This document shows, piece by piece, positions 18,804 through 27,028 of a stretch of DNA of 64,000 nucleotides. Within the stretch, counting starts at the first letter, position 1; each line of letters begins with the position of its first letter. Under the pieces are notes generated by a model that made no database searches, was not told the DNA's origin, and was given only the letters and a program-made list of their open reading frames with translations. Origin of the DNA: Pontibacter ummariensis. GTDB taxonomy: Bacteria; Bacteroidota; Bacteroidia; Cytophagales; Hymenobacteraceae. The stretch is taken from NCBI RefSeq assembly GCF_900188175.1, contig NZ_FZOQ01000025.1:1-64000 (forward strand), read 5' to 3'. The translations under genes and the position numbers were made by a program.

Positions 18804-19988
18804 TTACAGTTTCTCAATCACGATAGAGGAGGCACCACCACCGCCGTTGCAGATACCGCTCACCCCGATCTTACCCCCTTTTTTGTCCAGTACGTTGCAA
18901 AGGGTAGCCACAATGCGGGCACCGGAGGCACCCAGCGGGTGACCGAGTGACACGGCCCCGCCAAATACGTTCACGTTGCCGCCTTCCAGGCCAAGTTTCT
19001 GGTTATTGGCGATCGATACCACCGAGAATGCTTCGTTGATTTCGTAGAAGTCTACTTCAGAAGGTTCTACGCCTGCATTTTTCAGTGCTTTCGGAATGGC
19101 CAGGGAAGGAGTAGTGGTGAACCAGATCGGGTCCTGCTCCGCGTCAGCAAAGCCCAGAATTTTGGCGATTGGCTTAACACCCAGTTCTTCCGCTTTCTCT
19201 TTGCTCATCAGTACAAGTGCCGCAGCCCCATCATTCAAGGTGGAGGCGTTTGCAGCGGTAACAGAGCCTTCTTTGTCAAAAACCGGGCGGAGCGAAGGGA
19301 TCTTTTCAAAATTTACTTTCTTGTACTCCTCGTCTTCTGTTACCAGGATCGGGTCTTTGCCGCGCTGTGGAATCTCTACTGGTACGATCTCGTCCTTCAG
19401 CAGACCCGCTTCGGCAGCCTGTGCTACTTTTTTATAGGAACCGATCGCGTACTCGTCCTGCATCTCGCGCGTGATCTGCATTTCCCGGGCGGTGTTCTCG
19501 GCGGCATTTCCCATGTGGAAGTCGTTGTACACGTCCCACAGGCCGTCTTTCAACAGGCCGTCCGTCATCTGGCCATGACCCAGTTTGGCACCGAAGCGGG
19601 CTTTCTCGAGGTAATACGGCACATTGCTCATGCTCTCCATGCCCCCCGCCACGATCACGTCCTTATGGCCCAGCATGATGGCCTGTGCGGCAAACATGAT
19701 GGCTTTAGAGCCAGAGGCACACACCTTGTTCACGGTGGTACACTCTACTTCGTGACCCAGGCCGGCAAAGATCGCCGCCTGACGTGCAGGCGCCTGGCCC
19801 AGGTTAGCAGAGAGCACATTGCCCATGATCACTTCTTTTACCTCTTTTTTATCTACCCCGGCTTTCTCCAGTGCCCCTTTGATGGCAGCAGCACCTAGTT
19901 GTGTTGCGGACAGACTCGATAAGGCGCCGCCAAAGCTACCGATGGGAGTGCGCACAGCCGATATAATATATACTTCCTTGGTTTGCAT
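18804..19988 (-). CDS. Acetyl-CoA C-acetyltransferase (thiolase)
   Basis: A 394-residue thiolase. The acyl-accepting cysteine is in VNKVCASGSKAI, the NEAF motif is in YEINEAFSVVS, and the catalytic His and second Cys are in GGAVSLGHPLGASGARI and SGICNGGGGASS. All catalytic residues are present and the length is standard. The acetoacetyl-CoA (type II) versus beta-oxidation role cannot be settled from sequence; the lone setting, with its own terminator, gives no hint. Cytoplasmic. Confidence 0.92.
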   Translation of the reverse strand: MQTKEVYIISAVRTPIGSFGGALSSLSATQLGAAAIKGALEKAGVDKKEVKEVIMGNVLSANLGQAPARQAAIFAGLGHEVECTTVNKVCASGSKAIMFAAQAIMLGHKDVIVAGGMESMSNVPYYLEKARFGAKLGHGQMTDGLLKDGLWDVYNDFHMGNAAENTAREMQITREMQDEYAIGSYKKVAQAAEAGLLKDEIVPVEIPQRGKDPILVTEDEEYKKVNFEKIPSLRPVFDKEGSVTAANASTLNDGAAALVLMSKEKAEELGVKPIAKILGFADAEQDPIWFTTTPSLAIPKALKNAGVEPSEVDFYEINEAFSVVSIANNQKLGLEGGNVNVFGGAVSLGHPLGASGARIVATLCNVLDKKGGKIGVSGICNGGGGASSIVIEKL

Positions 19989-20201
19989 AGTTTTAATAGG
20001 ATTTGTTGCGTTTTGTTGTGAAGTTACAGGGATTTGCCCTCAAAACCAAACGATCGTTAGCCTAGGAGGGTTGTGGTGTACTTGGTCTTAGAAGGTGATG
20101 TTTGGTGGGCAAGATGGGTCCAAAAGGTACGCATAGCGACACCGAACGACAGAGGGACATGCTCTCATTATTCAGGTAAAGAGCTGGGAAGTAAGCTGTC
20201 T

Positions 20202-20220
20202 AAAACCTTTAAAAGGTTTT
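20202..20220. repeat. Short perfect palindrome upstream of the MRJP-family gene
   Basis: Two 8-bp arms (AAAACCTT and AAGGTTTT) separated by 3 nt, 40 bp ahead of the ATG at 20260. It may be an operator or a weak hairpin in the leader; no further copy was noticed. Confidence 0.3.
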
Positions 20221-20259
20221 CAGGTTTATGTAACCTTAAAAGGAATAGATAAACGAGCA

Positions 20260-21390
20260 ATGAAAAGACTACTTACAGTGCCCGTACTCGGAATGTTTCT
20301 GCTGGCCAGCTGTTCGCAAACCAAGCCGGAAGCAGAGGCCGAAGCGGCTACGACACAGGAATTACAGAATGAGGCCATAGCCGCAGAATCAACAGAAGTT
20401 GAGTTAACCAAAGTAGCCACGTTTAAGAGCAATCAGGTAACAGGGGTAACGATGACGGAAGACGGACGCCTCTTTGCCAACTTCCCGCGTTGGCGTGAGG
20501 ATGTGCCTTTTTCGGTGGTGGAGGTGATGCCGGATGGAACACCGAAGCCCTATCCGAACGAGGCCTGGAACAGCTGGACCGGGCAGCCGCAACCCCACCA
20601 GTTTACGTCTGTGCAATCGGTCGTGGCGCATGACGGTTCGCTGTACGTGCTGGATCCGGCAAATCCAATGTTCAAGGGCGTCGTGGGTAATGCCAAGCTG
20701 TACGAGTTTGATCTGGCGACGAACACCCTGAAAAACACCTGGGAGTTTGATCGGAGCGTGGCACCCGAGCAATCTTACCTAAACGACCTGCGGCTAGATG
20801 ACGAGCGGGGGAAGATCTATATGACAGACTCCGGCTTAGGAGCCATTGTGGTGCTGGACCCAGCAACCGGGAAGGCCCGGCGTCTGTTGGATAACCATGT
20901 GTCGACAAAAGCGGAGAACGTGTTCCTGAACATCAACGGAGAGAAGTGGCTGCGTAACGGCCAACAGCCCCAGATCCATTCGGATGGCATTGCCCTCTCT
21001 CCGGATAACGATAGCCTGTACTACCATGCCCTCACCGGCTATACCTTGTACCGGGTGCCAACAGATGCCCTGGCAAACGCAAGTCTTCGTGAAGCAGTTG
21101 TGGAGGAGAAGGTACAAAGCCTGGGAAATACGCCGGCGCCGGACGGGATGATCTTTGACGAGCGGGGGAACCTGTACATGGCCGACCTGGAGCGGGACGC
21201 GATCGTGTACCGAACGCCATCCGGCGAGATAAAGACCCTGGTGCAGGACCCGCGCATCGACTGGGCCGATACCTTTACGATTGGCCCGGACGAAATGCTT
21301 TACTTCACCACCTCCAAACTGGCAGCCGCCACAGGCGATATCAGCAACATGACGTTTGAGATTTACAAGGTGCCCCTGGCAAAGGACTAA
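20260..21390 (+). CDS. MRJP/yellow-family beta-propeller lipoprotein
   Basis: A 376-residue lipoprotein (lipobox LLASC around residue 18) with an acidic-alanine linker and then a major-royal-jelly/yellow family domain, predicted six-bladed propeller. Recognisable pieces are GVTMTEDGRLFANFPRW, FTSVQSVVAHDGSLYVLDP, YLNDLRLDDERGKIYMTDSG, SDGIALSPDNDSLYYHAL and TPAPDGMIFDERGNLYMADL. Bacterial members are poorly characterised; some are annotated as L-dopachrome tautomerase-related, but no activity can be claimed. Monocistronic, bounded by a terminator. Confidence 0.82.
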   Translation: MKRLLTVPVLGMFLLASCSQTKPEAEAEAATTQELQNEAIAAESTEVELTKVATFKSNQVTGVTMTEDGRLFANFPRWREDVPFSVVEVMPDGTPKPYPNEAWNSWTGQPQPHQFTSVQSVVAHDGSLYVLDPANPMFKGVVGNAKLYEFDLATNTLKNTWEFDRSVAPEQSYLNDLRLDDERGKIYMTDSGLGAIVVLDPATGKARRLLDNHVSTKAENVFLNINGEKWLRNGQQPQIHSDGIALSPDNDSLYYHALTGYTLYRVPTDALANASLREAVVEEKVQSLGNTPAPDGMIFDERGNLYMADLERDAIVYRTPSGEIKTLVQDPRIDWADTFTIGPDEMLYFTTSKLAAATGDISNMTFEIYKVPLAKD

Positions 21391-21410
21391 AAAGGCAAAG
21401 CGCAAGCGGA

Positions 21411-21440
21411 AAGGGCAGGAGAGAACTCCTGCCCTTCTTG
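21411..21440. terminator. Bidirectional intrinsic terminator
   Basis: A perfect 11-bp stem (21411-21421 with 21426-21436) closes a 4-nt loop, flanked by T-rich sequence to the right and A-rich to the left. It lies between the convergent MRJP and thioesterase genes. Confidence 0.85.
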
Positions 21441-21441
21441 T

Positions 21442-21882
21442 TTAGTCGGCGTAACCCTCCAGGCTGCTCAGTGCCTGCGTGGTCCGCATAAACTGTCCGG
21501 TCCCAAAGGCTACTTCTTTCCCCCGCTCGTTGTAGAGGGTCGCCTCTGCGACAAAAAGGCTTTTGCCTTGCGAGCGTAAGGTGCCTACAGCCCGTAAGGT
21601 GCCGCTGGCGACAGGGCGAAGCAGGTTTAACTGAAAAGAGGAGGTGACGATAAAAACATCCCGCACGAGGGAGGCAACGGCAAAATAGGCAGCATCATCC
21701 ATTAACTTGAAATAAACCGCCCCATGTATGGCATTGGCACCGTGAAAGTACTTTTCCTGTACGGGGAGTGTAATCTCGGCCCGGCTATGCCCTACCCGGA
21801 TGCTGCTGCCATTAAATAATTCCTGGACCTTTGCTCTGTGATAAAGCCGTTCCAGGCGCTGGAAATGTTCTTCGTGTTGCAT
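21442..21882 (-). CDS. PaaI-type hotdog thioesterase
   Basis: A 146-residue single hotdog-fold protein. The segment AIHGAVYFKLMDDAAYFAVAS is the PaaI/YbgC-type active helix with the HG(A/G) motif, and TSSFQLNLLRPVASGTLRAVG is the conserved central strand. It probably hydrolyses a small acyl-CoA in the cytoplasm; the substrate is not evident. It lies alone, with convergent neighbours to its 3' side. Confidence 0.8.
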   Translation of the reverse strand: MQHEEHFQRLERLYHRAKVQELFNGSSIRVGHSRAEITLPVQEKYFHGANAIHGAVYFKLMDDAAYFAVASLVRDVFIVTSSFQLNLLRPVASGTLRAVGTLRSQGKSLFVAEATLYNERGKEVAFGTGQFMRTTQALSSLEGYAD

Positions 21883-21995
21883 AGGGCAAGTATACGGATT
21901 AATCCGCTAAGCCTGCCGCTGCGCCAGACTGGTTCATGGGGAGTGTGCTTGTTTCTAATTATTCCCTACTTTAGCAGCCATAACACACTTATCGG

Positions 21996-22388
21996 ATGAC
22001 GGAGTATAATCACGGCCTGGGCATCAGTCACCTGGAGTTCTGGGTAAAAGACCTGGAGGAGTCACTGAGCTTTTACAGCCAGCTCTTTCCTATCATCGGC
22101 TGGTATGCGCATACCCGAACCTCCTTTAGCTGCGGGATACACGAGATTTACTTCAAAGAAATGCCTGTAGAGCGGCACGATAGCCTGGGGGTGCGCCATA
22201 TCTGTTTTCATGCTAACAGCCGCGAGATGGTAGACAGAGTAGGGGAGTGGCTGCAAAGCATCGGTGCAGGTATTATCCGGGGCCCACAGCCCATGCCCCA
22301 CTATACGGAACAGTACTATACGGTGGACTTCCGCGACCCCAATGATTTTGTGCTGGAGGTGGCTTATATGCCTGATATCCCTTTATAG
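21996..22388 (+). CDS. VOC (glyoxalase/bleomycin-resistance) family protein
   Basis: A 130-residue vicinal-oxygen-chelate protein. Two beta-alpha-beta-beta-beta halves are visible: one starts ISHLEFWVKDLEESLSFYS, the second VRHICFHANSREMVDRV and ends with VDFRDPNDFVLEVAY. H18-type and E-type metal ligands at strand starts and ends are present. Activity unknown (dioxygenase-, lyase- or binding-type). Ends 9 bp from the convergent HD gene. Confidence 0.8.
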   Translation: MTEYNHGLGISHLEFWVKDLEESLSFYSQLFPIIGWYAHTRTSFSCGIHEIYFKEMPVERHDSLGVRHICFHANSREMVDRVGEWLQSIGAGIIRGPQPMPHYTEQYYTVDFRDPNDFVLEVAYMPDIPL

Positions 22389-22397
22389 GGAGAAGGG

Positions 22398-23036
22398 CTA
22401 AGGCTTAAGAAGGTTTTTTGCAGCCATGCGTGCTTTTACAGCGGTCACATCAATGCCGGCATGTTCCATCTTCTGCACCGCCAGTTCTTCGATCAGCTCT
22501 TTTAAAGTGGACAGGCAGGTATCAAATGCGGTGTGCTGCCCCATCAGGAACACCATTTCCTGCTCTATCTCCAACCAGGTCGCGATGTCGGCATGGTTAT
22601 GCTGTATCCGCACCTCCAGTTTGTCCAGAGCATGGGCTACTTTGGCCTCATAGGTTGCTTTCTCCTCAAACTCATGCCACAGTTCGTACACGTGCTCGCC
22701 GATGCCCTCGCCTAGTGTTTGGCGGAGGTTTGCGATGGCCTGCAGTTCTTTCTGGCGCTTCAGCTCCATTGCCTCCGGGGTCTTCACCTCAAAGGCAGGA
22801 ACGTCCCCGGCTTCTGCCTCCACCAGGTCGTGGATGATCACCATTTTCAGGGTGCGGGCTATATCAATGCGCTTGTCTAGGTAAGGCTCCAACAGCACCA
22901 CCATGAGCGACATCCGCCAAGTGTGCTCCGCCACGCTTTCCTGCCGTCCGTTAGACAGCCAGCTGTGGCGCATTTCATACTTCAGCTTTTCGGCCAGGTG
23001 CAGTACCTCCAGCACCCTTTTCAGGTCTTCTTTCAA
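22398..23036 (-). CDS. HD-domain hydrolase (YfbR/HDDC2-like 5'-nucleotidase)
   Basis: A 212-residue HD phosphohydrolase. The metal ligands are laid out as VAEHTWRMSLM (His), IIHDLVEAEAGD (His-Asp) and HALDKLE (Asp), the order found in YfbR-type 5'-deoxynucleotidases and eukaryotic HDDC2. The substrate is inferred to be a nucleoside monophosphate. It is the last gene of a possible minus-strand run that starts at the BatA-like gene. Confidence 0.82.
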   Translation of the reverse strand: MKEDLKRVLEVLHLAEKLKYEMRHSWLSNGRQESVAEHTWRMSLMVVLLEPYLDKRIDIARTLKMVIIHDLVEAEAGDVPAFEVKTPEAMELKRQKELQAIANLRQTLGEGIGEHVYELWHEFEEKATYEAKVAHALDKLEVRIQHNHADIATWLEIEQEMVFLMGQHTAFDTCLSTLKELIEELAVQKMEHAGIDVTAVKARMAAKNLLKP

Positions 23037-23099
23037 TTGATCTAGTAACAGGTTTCAAAAGTCCTCAGGCAGCAGCTAAGGAATAAGTGGATGGGCTGC

Positions 23100-23621
23100 T
23101 TAAGCCCCGGATGAGGCGCTGGCTAAAGCGCGGAGTTCTTTTACCCTTTGCTCAAAGAACAGGTCTTCCTTTCCTTCGCCTACAATGGCGATGGTCTTGT
23201 AGAAATCCATCAGCTCCGGTTCATGGGTAGCCTTGGTCCCTTTTCGCACGTCCAGGTAGGCAAAGCGCATCCAAACCACCGACTTTAGAGCGCCTGTCTC
23301 CGGATCCAGCATCTGGCCCTCCGTCAGGAGGTCTGATGCCGTAAACCAGCGCAGGTTGGTGCGGATGATCACTTCTTCGTTGTACTTTGCCTCCCGCAGG
23401 TAAGCGATCTGGCTGGAGGCCACCACCCAGGCTTTCCCGCTTTGCCGCATGTGTTCGTAGATGTCCCGCTGGTACACTTCGCGCATCTGGTCTTCGCGTG
23501 CGTTCATGAAGTAGTCTACATAGCGGCCATTGTTCAGGTGGCCAAAAGGGTCAGAATCCTCGAACCGGATGCGCACGGTGCTTTCCGGGTACTGTGGTAA
23601 TGTGCTTTGATCTTTATCCAT
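23100..23621 (-). CDS. Acyl-CoA thioesterase, 4HBT hotdog family
   Basis: A 173-residue 4-hydroxybenzoyl-CoA-thioesterase-like protein. The signature VRIRFEDSDPFGHLNNGRYVDYFMNARE holds the catalytic Asp and HxxN. WVVASSQIAYLREAKYNEEVIIRT is the following strand. Cytoplasmic; acyl substrate unknown. Spaced 47 bp from the H-NOX gene upstream and 63 bp from the HD gene downstream. Confidence 0.82.
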   Translation of the reverse strand: MDKDQSTLPQYPESTVRIRFEDSDPFGHLNNGRYVDYFMNAREDQMREVYQRDIYEHMRQSGKAWVVASSQIAYLREAKYNEEVIIRTNLRWFTASDLLTEGQMLDPETGALKSVVWMRFAYLDVRKGTKATHEPELMDFYKTIAIVGEGKEDLFFEQRVKELRALASASSGA

Positions 23622-23668
23622 GTTATGATGATGCGTAGGGCTTTTGCTTCTTTGATAGCTGCGCTTCG

Positions 23669-24211
23669 TTAAGCGCTGTAGGTTAACTCGATCTGGACAC
23701 GCTCCCCGCCGCTGTATTTATGCAGCACAATGTTTATCCTGTCCGACTCCTGGTAATGGGCGGCTATCCCTTTGATGATGCCAACGGCAAGGGCGGCCAT
23801 ACGGCGCTTGGAGTGGTAGTCGATGATGAGCTTTTTGGCGTTTACGCGGGTAACGTGCAGTATCGGCGGAGTGGCTTCCGGGCTGCTTACCCGCACGGCG
23901 CGGTGCATGTTGTTTTCGGTATGCTCTACCAGGTCGAGTGTGCGCCACGCTGGGTTTATGTAGAGCTGGTACACATCGAGCAGGTCTGGTACCAGAAAAG
24001 TGCCCACCTGCTCCAGAAACACCTCTGCCGGGAGCTCCCACTTCGCAGCGGCAGTATGAACGAGGGCGATGATGTCTGCATCAGGGTAAATCTCTGTGGC
24101 ATTAAACTGCGGGCGCGAGACCTGCGCCTCGTCTTTCAGTTCCTGCCACGCCTGCACCCCGTGCGTTTGCTGCACAAATTTTTTGAACTGTAAGAATATG
24201 AATCCATGCAT
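23669..24211 (-). CDS. H-NOX heme nitric-oxide/oxygen-binding protein
   Basis: A 180-residue stand-alone H-NOX (HNOB) domain, a soluble heme sensor of NO or O2. The start MHGFIFLQFKKFV matches the family N-terminus. The heme-propionate motif YxSxR is at residues 132-136 (DYHSKRR), and the proximal heme ligand is probably H103 (NMHRAV). It sits 47 bp from a thioesterase gene and 47 bp after the BatC-like gene, not beside the histidine kinase or cyclic-di-GMP enzyme that usually partners H-NOX. Its output is therefore unknown. Confidence 0.85.
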   Translation of the reverse strand: MHGFIFLQFKKFVQQTHGVQAWQELKDEAQVSRPQFNATEIYPDADIIALVHTAAAKWELPAEVFLEQVGTFLVPDLLDVYQLYINPAWRTLDLVEHTENNMHRAVRVSSPEATPPILHVTRVNAKKLIIDYHSKRRMAALAVGIIKGIAAHYQESDRINIVLHKYSGGERVQIELTYSA

Positions 24212-24258
24212 CTCTTTTTCTTGCTTTGGTGTCCAGAAACTGTTCCTGTGATCTGGTC

Positions 24259-25239
24259 TTACCAGTCAGGCTTGGTATGGTCAGGCTTGGTATGGTCAGG
24301 CTTTCTGGTCGACTTTCTGGGTAATTGTTGAATGTACTGTAATTCTGCGTTACGCATGGCATCCAGCAGCAAACGGGCCTTTTCGGGGCTCATGTTTATT
24401 TGCTGTAGCCTGTCGCGCCGGGTTTGCGCCCGTTCGTCCTCTGCGGAGGGGGCATCCGCCCCACCACGTGGCTTTTGGTTCGGATCGGGCGTGCCCTCCG
24501 GGTTTTGCCCTTTGGTGTCGCCGGGTAACTTGCCGCTGCTCTCTTCTCTGTCCTGGTTGCCGGGTTGTTCGCCCTGCTGGCCGCCTTCTCCCTGGCCCTG
24601 GCCGATGCCCGACTCCTGTTGCCCTTTTTTATCGGGCTGTGGCTGCTCTACCTCTTCTTCAGAAGTGCCGTTCGCATCTTGCTTTTTACGGGGCTGTGGC
24701 TCCACTTCGTCGCTCGCCGGTGGAGGAGGGGGGATGCTGTCGGGGAGCGCGCTTTCGGCCTCGGGCGCCTGCAGTTTTTCCTGAGGCGGGGTTTGGGCTT
24801 TCTCCGGGTGGAGGTCCAGGTACTTTTTTAGTAACTCAAAGTTGTACCGGGCCGCCTCGTTCGAGGGTTCGGCGATCAGGGCCTGCTTGTACAGCGAGAG
24901 CGCCTGCTTGTATTTTTGCTGCTTAGTGGCAATGTTACCCAACTGCAGGTGGGTAATGGCCCTCAGGTGCTGAGTAGGGTGATCCGCCAGCAGGTAATAG
25001 CTTTCCTGGGCCTGCGGCAGGAGACCCGCCTGGTAATAGGCGTGGGCCAGGTTCAGCCGCAGTTGATCGTCCTGCACATCTAGGTCGCTGAGCAGGTATT
25101 CGTAGGCCGCAATGGCCTCTACGTAGTCTTTCTTTTCATAAGCAACAGCCGCGCGTTTCGCATACTCGTTGATGCGCGAGATCGTGTTTAGCCCGCCACC
25201 CAGGATGCTGATCAGGAACAGGATAAAGAACGGTTTCAT
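24259..25239 (-). CDS. batC: BatC-like TPR protein
   Basis: A 326-residue exported protein with an N-terminal hydrophobic segment and three to four TPR motifs in residues 25-145 (for example AAVAYEKKDYVEAIAAYEYLL and HLQLGNIATKQQKYKQALSLY). A long low-complexity tail rich in Pro, Gln, Glu and Gly follows, as in the BatC/BatE proteins of the Bacteroides aerotolerance operon. It ends with a small in-frame repeat (KPDHT). Its ATG overlaps the BatA-like stop by 4 bp. It probably works with the VWA protein at the inner membrane; the biochemical role is not known. Confidence 0.8.
   Translation of the reverse strand: MKPFFILFLISILGGGLNTISRINEYAKRAAVAYEKKDYVEAIAAYEYLLSDLDVQDDQLRLNLAHAYYQAGLLPQAQESYYLLADHPTQHLRAITHLQLGNIATKQQKYKQALSLYKQALIAEPSNEAARYNFELLKKYLDLHPEKAQTPPQEKLQAPEAESALPDSIPPPPPASDEVEPQPRKKQDANGTSEEEVEQPQPDKKGQQESGIGQGQGEGGQQGEQPGNQDREESSGKLPGDTKGQNPEGTPDPNQKPRGGADAPSAEDERAQTRRDRLQQINMSPEKARLLLDAMRNAELQYIQQLPRKSTRKPDHTKPDHTKPDW
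24266..24303. repeat. 15-bp tandem repeat at the 3' end of batC
   Basis: Unit TCAGGCTTGGTATGG at 24266-24280 and 24281-24295, plus a partial third copy. Being 15 bp it adds five residues per unit without a frameshift, so copy number could vary by slippage. Confidence 0.85.
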
Positions 25240-26207
25240 ATACGCACGAGTTTAATGGTGATCAAAACATCCAGTGCAATCAGAAACAGTGCCAGTGCCA
25301 GGGGGTAGATGTATTTGTTTGCCGTCACATCGATCGTCTTGCTCTCCCGCAACTCTCCCTCTATGTTGTTAATGGCGCTGATGAGCTTGCTAACCTCGCT
25401 CACCCGGTCGTTTACCTCGTAGTACTGTCCGCCCGTTAGCGCCGCCAGTTGCATCAGTGGCTCCGGGTTTAACCGGGTAAGGACCGTGTTGCCTTCCGCA
25501 TCTTTCTTCAGCCCGCGGTTTGTTGGTATGGGGCTACCCGCGGTGGTGCCAATGCCCAGGGTATATACCCTGATGTTCTGGTCCCGCAGTTGCTCGGCCA
25601 GCTCTGTTACTTCTCCTCCAAAGTCCTCCCCATCGCTTACCAATACCAGTACCCGGGCCTTCTGCTCTTCTGCCTCCGGCATAGCGTTCTGCTTTAGCTT
25701 GTCCAGGGTTAATGCCAGCACGGGCGCATAGTCGGTGCCGGAGTGGGGCACAAGGCTGGTGCGTAGGGTTTGGGTGTACAGTTGCAGGGCATTCTGATCG
25801 TAGGTGAGCGGACTCTGCACAAAGGCCTCGTTCGAGAACACCAGCAGCCCGATGCGGTCGGAGTTGAAGCGCGTGATCAGGCGCTGTATCTCGTGCTTGG
25901 CCTTCTCCAGGCGCGAGGGCTGCACATCGGTTGCGTCCATGGACTTGGACAGGTCTACTGCAATGAACAGGTCCTTTCCAATGGTCCTGATCTCTTTTTT
26001 CATGGCCCCGAAGGAGGGGCCCAGGATGGCGACAATGAGGAGGACCGCATACACGTGGCGCAAGAGGAACTTAAACCAGATGCCGTGCGGGCGCTGTCCG
26101 AAAAATAAGGCAACCTTCCGTACACGCAGCAGATACCCTACGTACAACCCGAAGAACAGGATGCCTAAAAGTAGCTCAAGCAGGGTAAGGGTTTGGTACC
26201 AGATCAT
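25236..26207 (-). CDS. batA: BatA-like von Willebrand factor A membrane protein
   Basis: A 323-residue membrane protein. An N-terminal hydrophobic segment and a second near residue 60 come first. A VWA domain follows with an intact MIDAS (DLSKSMDATD, then the T in SGTDYAP and the D in VSDGEDFGG). A C-terminal transmembrane helix (YIYPLALALFLIALDVLI) ends the protein. This is the BatA/BatB layout of the aerotolerance operon. The frame opens at 26264, but ATG 26207 gives the usual MIWYQTL start. Only this VWA gene and batC are present; MoxR, BatB and BatD are not adjacent. The run continues into H-NOX, thioesterase and HD genes. Confidence 0.85.
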   Translation of the reverse strand: MIWYQTLTLLELLLGILFFGLYVGYLLRVRKVALFFGQRPHGIWFKFLLRHVYAVLLIVAILGPSFGAMKKEIRTIGKDLFIAVDLSKSMDATDVQPSRLEKAKHEIQRLITRFNSDRIGLLVFSNEAFVQSPLTYDQNALQLYTQTLRTSLVPHSGTDYAPVLALTLDKLKQNAMPEAEEQKARVLVLVSDGEDFGGEVTELAEQLRDQNIRVYTLGIGTTAGSPIPTNRGLKKDAEGNTVLTRLNPEPLMQLAALTGGQYYEVNDRVSEVSKLISAINNIEGELRESKTIDVTANKYIYPLALALFLIALDVLITIKLVRI

Positions 26208-26492
26208 GTTTTTAGGAACAGGGCTACGCAACATTATCGCTTTTGCACTTGCTGCTAGCTGCAAAGATACAAAAGCTGCCTCTCAAATTAAGTTTTACCG
26301 GCGGGGGAAAAGGGGAAATCCGCTACCCTGCGCGGTACCTTGAACGCCGAAAGGCCTGTATTTATGTTGCCGCAGCTATGCGCTGAAAAAAGTTTTAAAA
26401 AAATGTGCCTCAGCAAGCAGAAAAGAATCAAATAGTTAGCCGATGGCGATGCGCAATTTTACGTTTATGGGGCCTGAATTTTAGGGGTTGCT

Positions 26493-26524
26493 CTTGCGCT
26501 ATAAAAACTAATGTAGTATGTTTG
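26493..26524 (+). promoter_or_regulatory. Candidate promoter of tRNA-Ser
   Basis: CTTG (26493-26496) and a perfect -7 box TATGTTTG (26517-26524) with a 20-nt spacer. The start would be near 26531, about 20 nt before the tRNA. Confidence 0.5.
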
Positions 26525-26552
26525 CAATCTCTTAAGCAGTAAGAGACACCAC

Positions 26553-26639
26553 GGAGAGGTGGGTGAGTGGCTTAAACCAGCAGTTTGCTAAACTGCCGTA
26601 CCCGTAAGGGTACCGGGGGTTCGAATCCCCCCTTCTCCG
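26553..26639 (+). tRNA. tRNA-Ser (GCU)
   Basis: An 87-nt class II tRNA with a long variable arm. Acceptor 26553-26559 pairs with 26632-26638 (one G-U), and the anticodon stem-loop CAGTTTGCTAAACTG carries GCT. The T-loop GGTTCGAATCC is intact. CCA is not encoded. Confidence 0.96.
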
Positions 26640-26675
26640 CTGTAAGATGACGATGAAAAAAACTGAAAAAAAGTT

Positions 26676-26706
26676 TTTGCAAATCTAAAATCTTCACTTA
26701 CCTTTG
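26676..26706 (+). promoter_or_regulatory. Promoter of tRNA-Pro
   Basis: TTTG (26676-26679), 19-nt spacer, TACCTTTG (26699-26706). Both elements match the Bacteroidota consensus at the ideal spacing. Confidence 0.6.
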
Positions 26707-26761
26707 CACCGCAATCAGGCAGAACGGTTGAAAGATCAGAAGCCAGAAAGCGAAAATAGTT

Positions 26762-26835
26762 CGGGGTGTAGCGTAGCCCGGTATCGCGCCACATTTGGGA
26801 TGTGGAGGTCGTAGGTTCGAATCCTGCCACCCCGA
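26762..26835 (+). tRNA. tRNA-Pro (UGG)
   Basis: 74 nt. Acceptor CGGGGTG (26762-26768) pairs with CACCCCG (26828-26834). The anticodon loop TTTGGGA in a CACA/TGTG-type stem carries TGG. T-loop GGTTCGAATCC is present. CCA is not encoded. Confidence 0.96.
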
Positions 26836-26839
26836 CTAA

Positions 26840-26869
26840 AAAAATTTCGGAAGCAATTCCGAAATTTTT
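26840..26869 (+). terminator. Hairpin with T-run after tRNA-Pro
   Basis: A perfect 13-bp stem (26840-26852 with 26857-26869) with a 4-nt loop, ending in T. It looks like an intrinsic terminator, yet tRNA-Arg begins only 37 bp further on. It may be leaky or an RNA-processing hairpin. Confidence 0.7.
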
Positions 26870-26906
26870 TGTTTAAGGGTAGAGCATTTGCTCTCCTGAG
26901 AACGCT

Positions 26907-26980
26907 GGTCCCGTAGCTCAGCTGGATAGAGCAACTGCCTTCTAAGCAGTAGGTCTTTGGTTCGAATCCAAACGGGATCA
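26907..26980 (+). tRNA. tRNA-Arg (UCU)
   Basis: 74 nt. Acceptor GGTCCCG (26907-26913) pairs with CGGGATC (26973-26979). The anticodon stem-loop ACTGCCTTCTAAGCAGT carries TCT. T-loop TGGTTCGAATCCA is intact. CCA is not encoded. Confidence 0.96.
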
Positions 26981-26991
26981 CTCCATTATCA

Positions 26992-27027
26992 AGCACTTAT
27001 AAGTTTTAGCTTATAAGTGCTTTTTTT
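26992..27027 (+). terminator. Intrinsic terminator after the tRNA cluster
   Basis: A perfect 12-bp stem (26992-27003 with 27010-27021), 6-nt loop, followed by a run of T to 27027. Confidence 0.9.
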
Positions 27028-27028
27028 A

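Noticed and set aside
20221-20240. ATGTAACC-like string near 20228 as another PUL operator
   Set aside because: Single partial match, no 21-bp partner, and far from the PUL.
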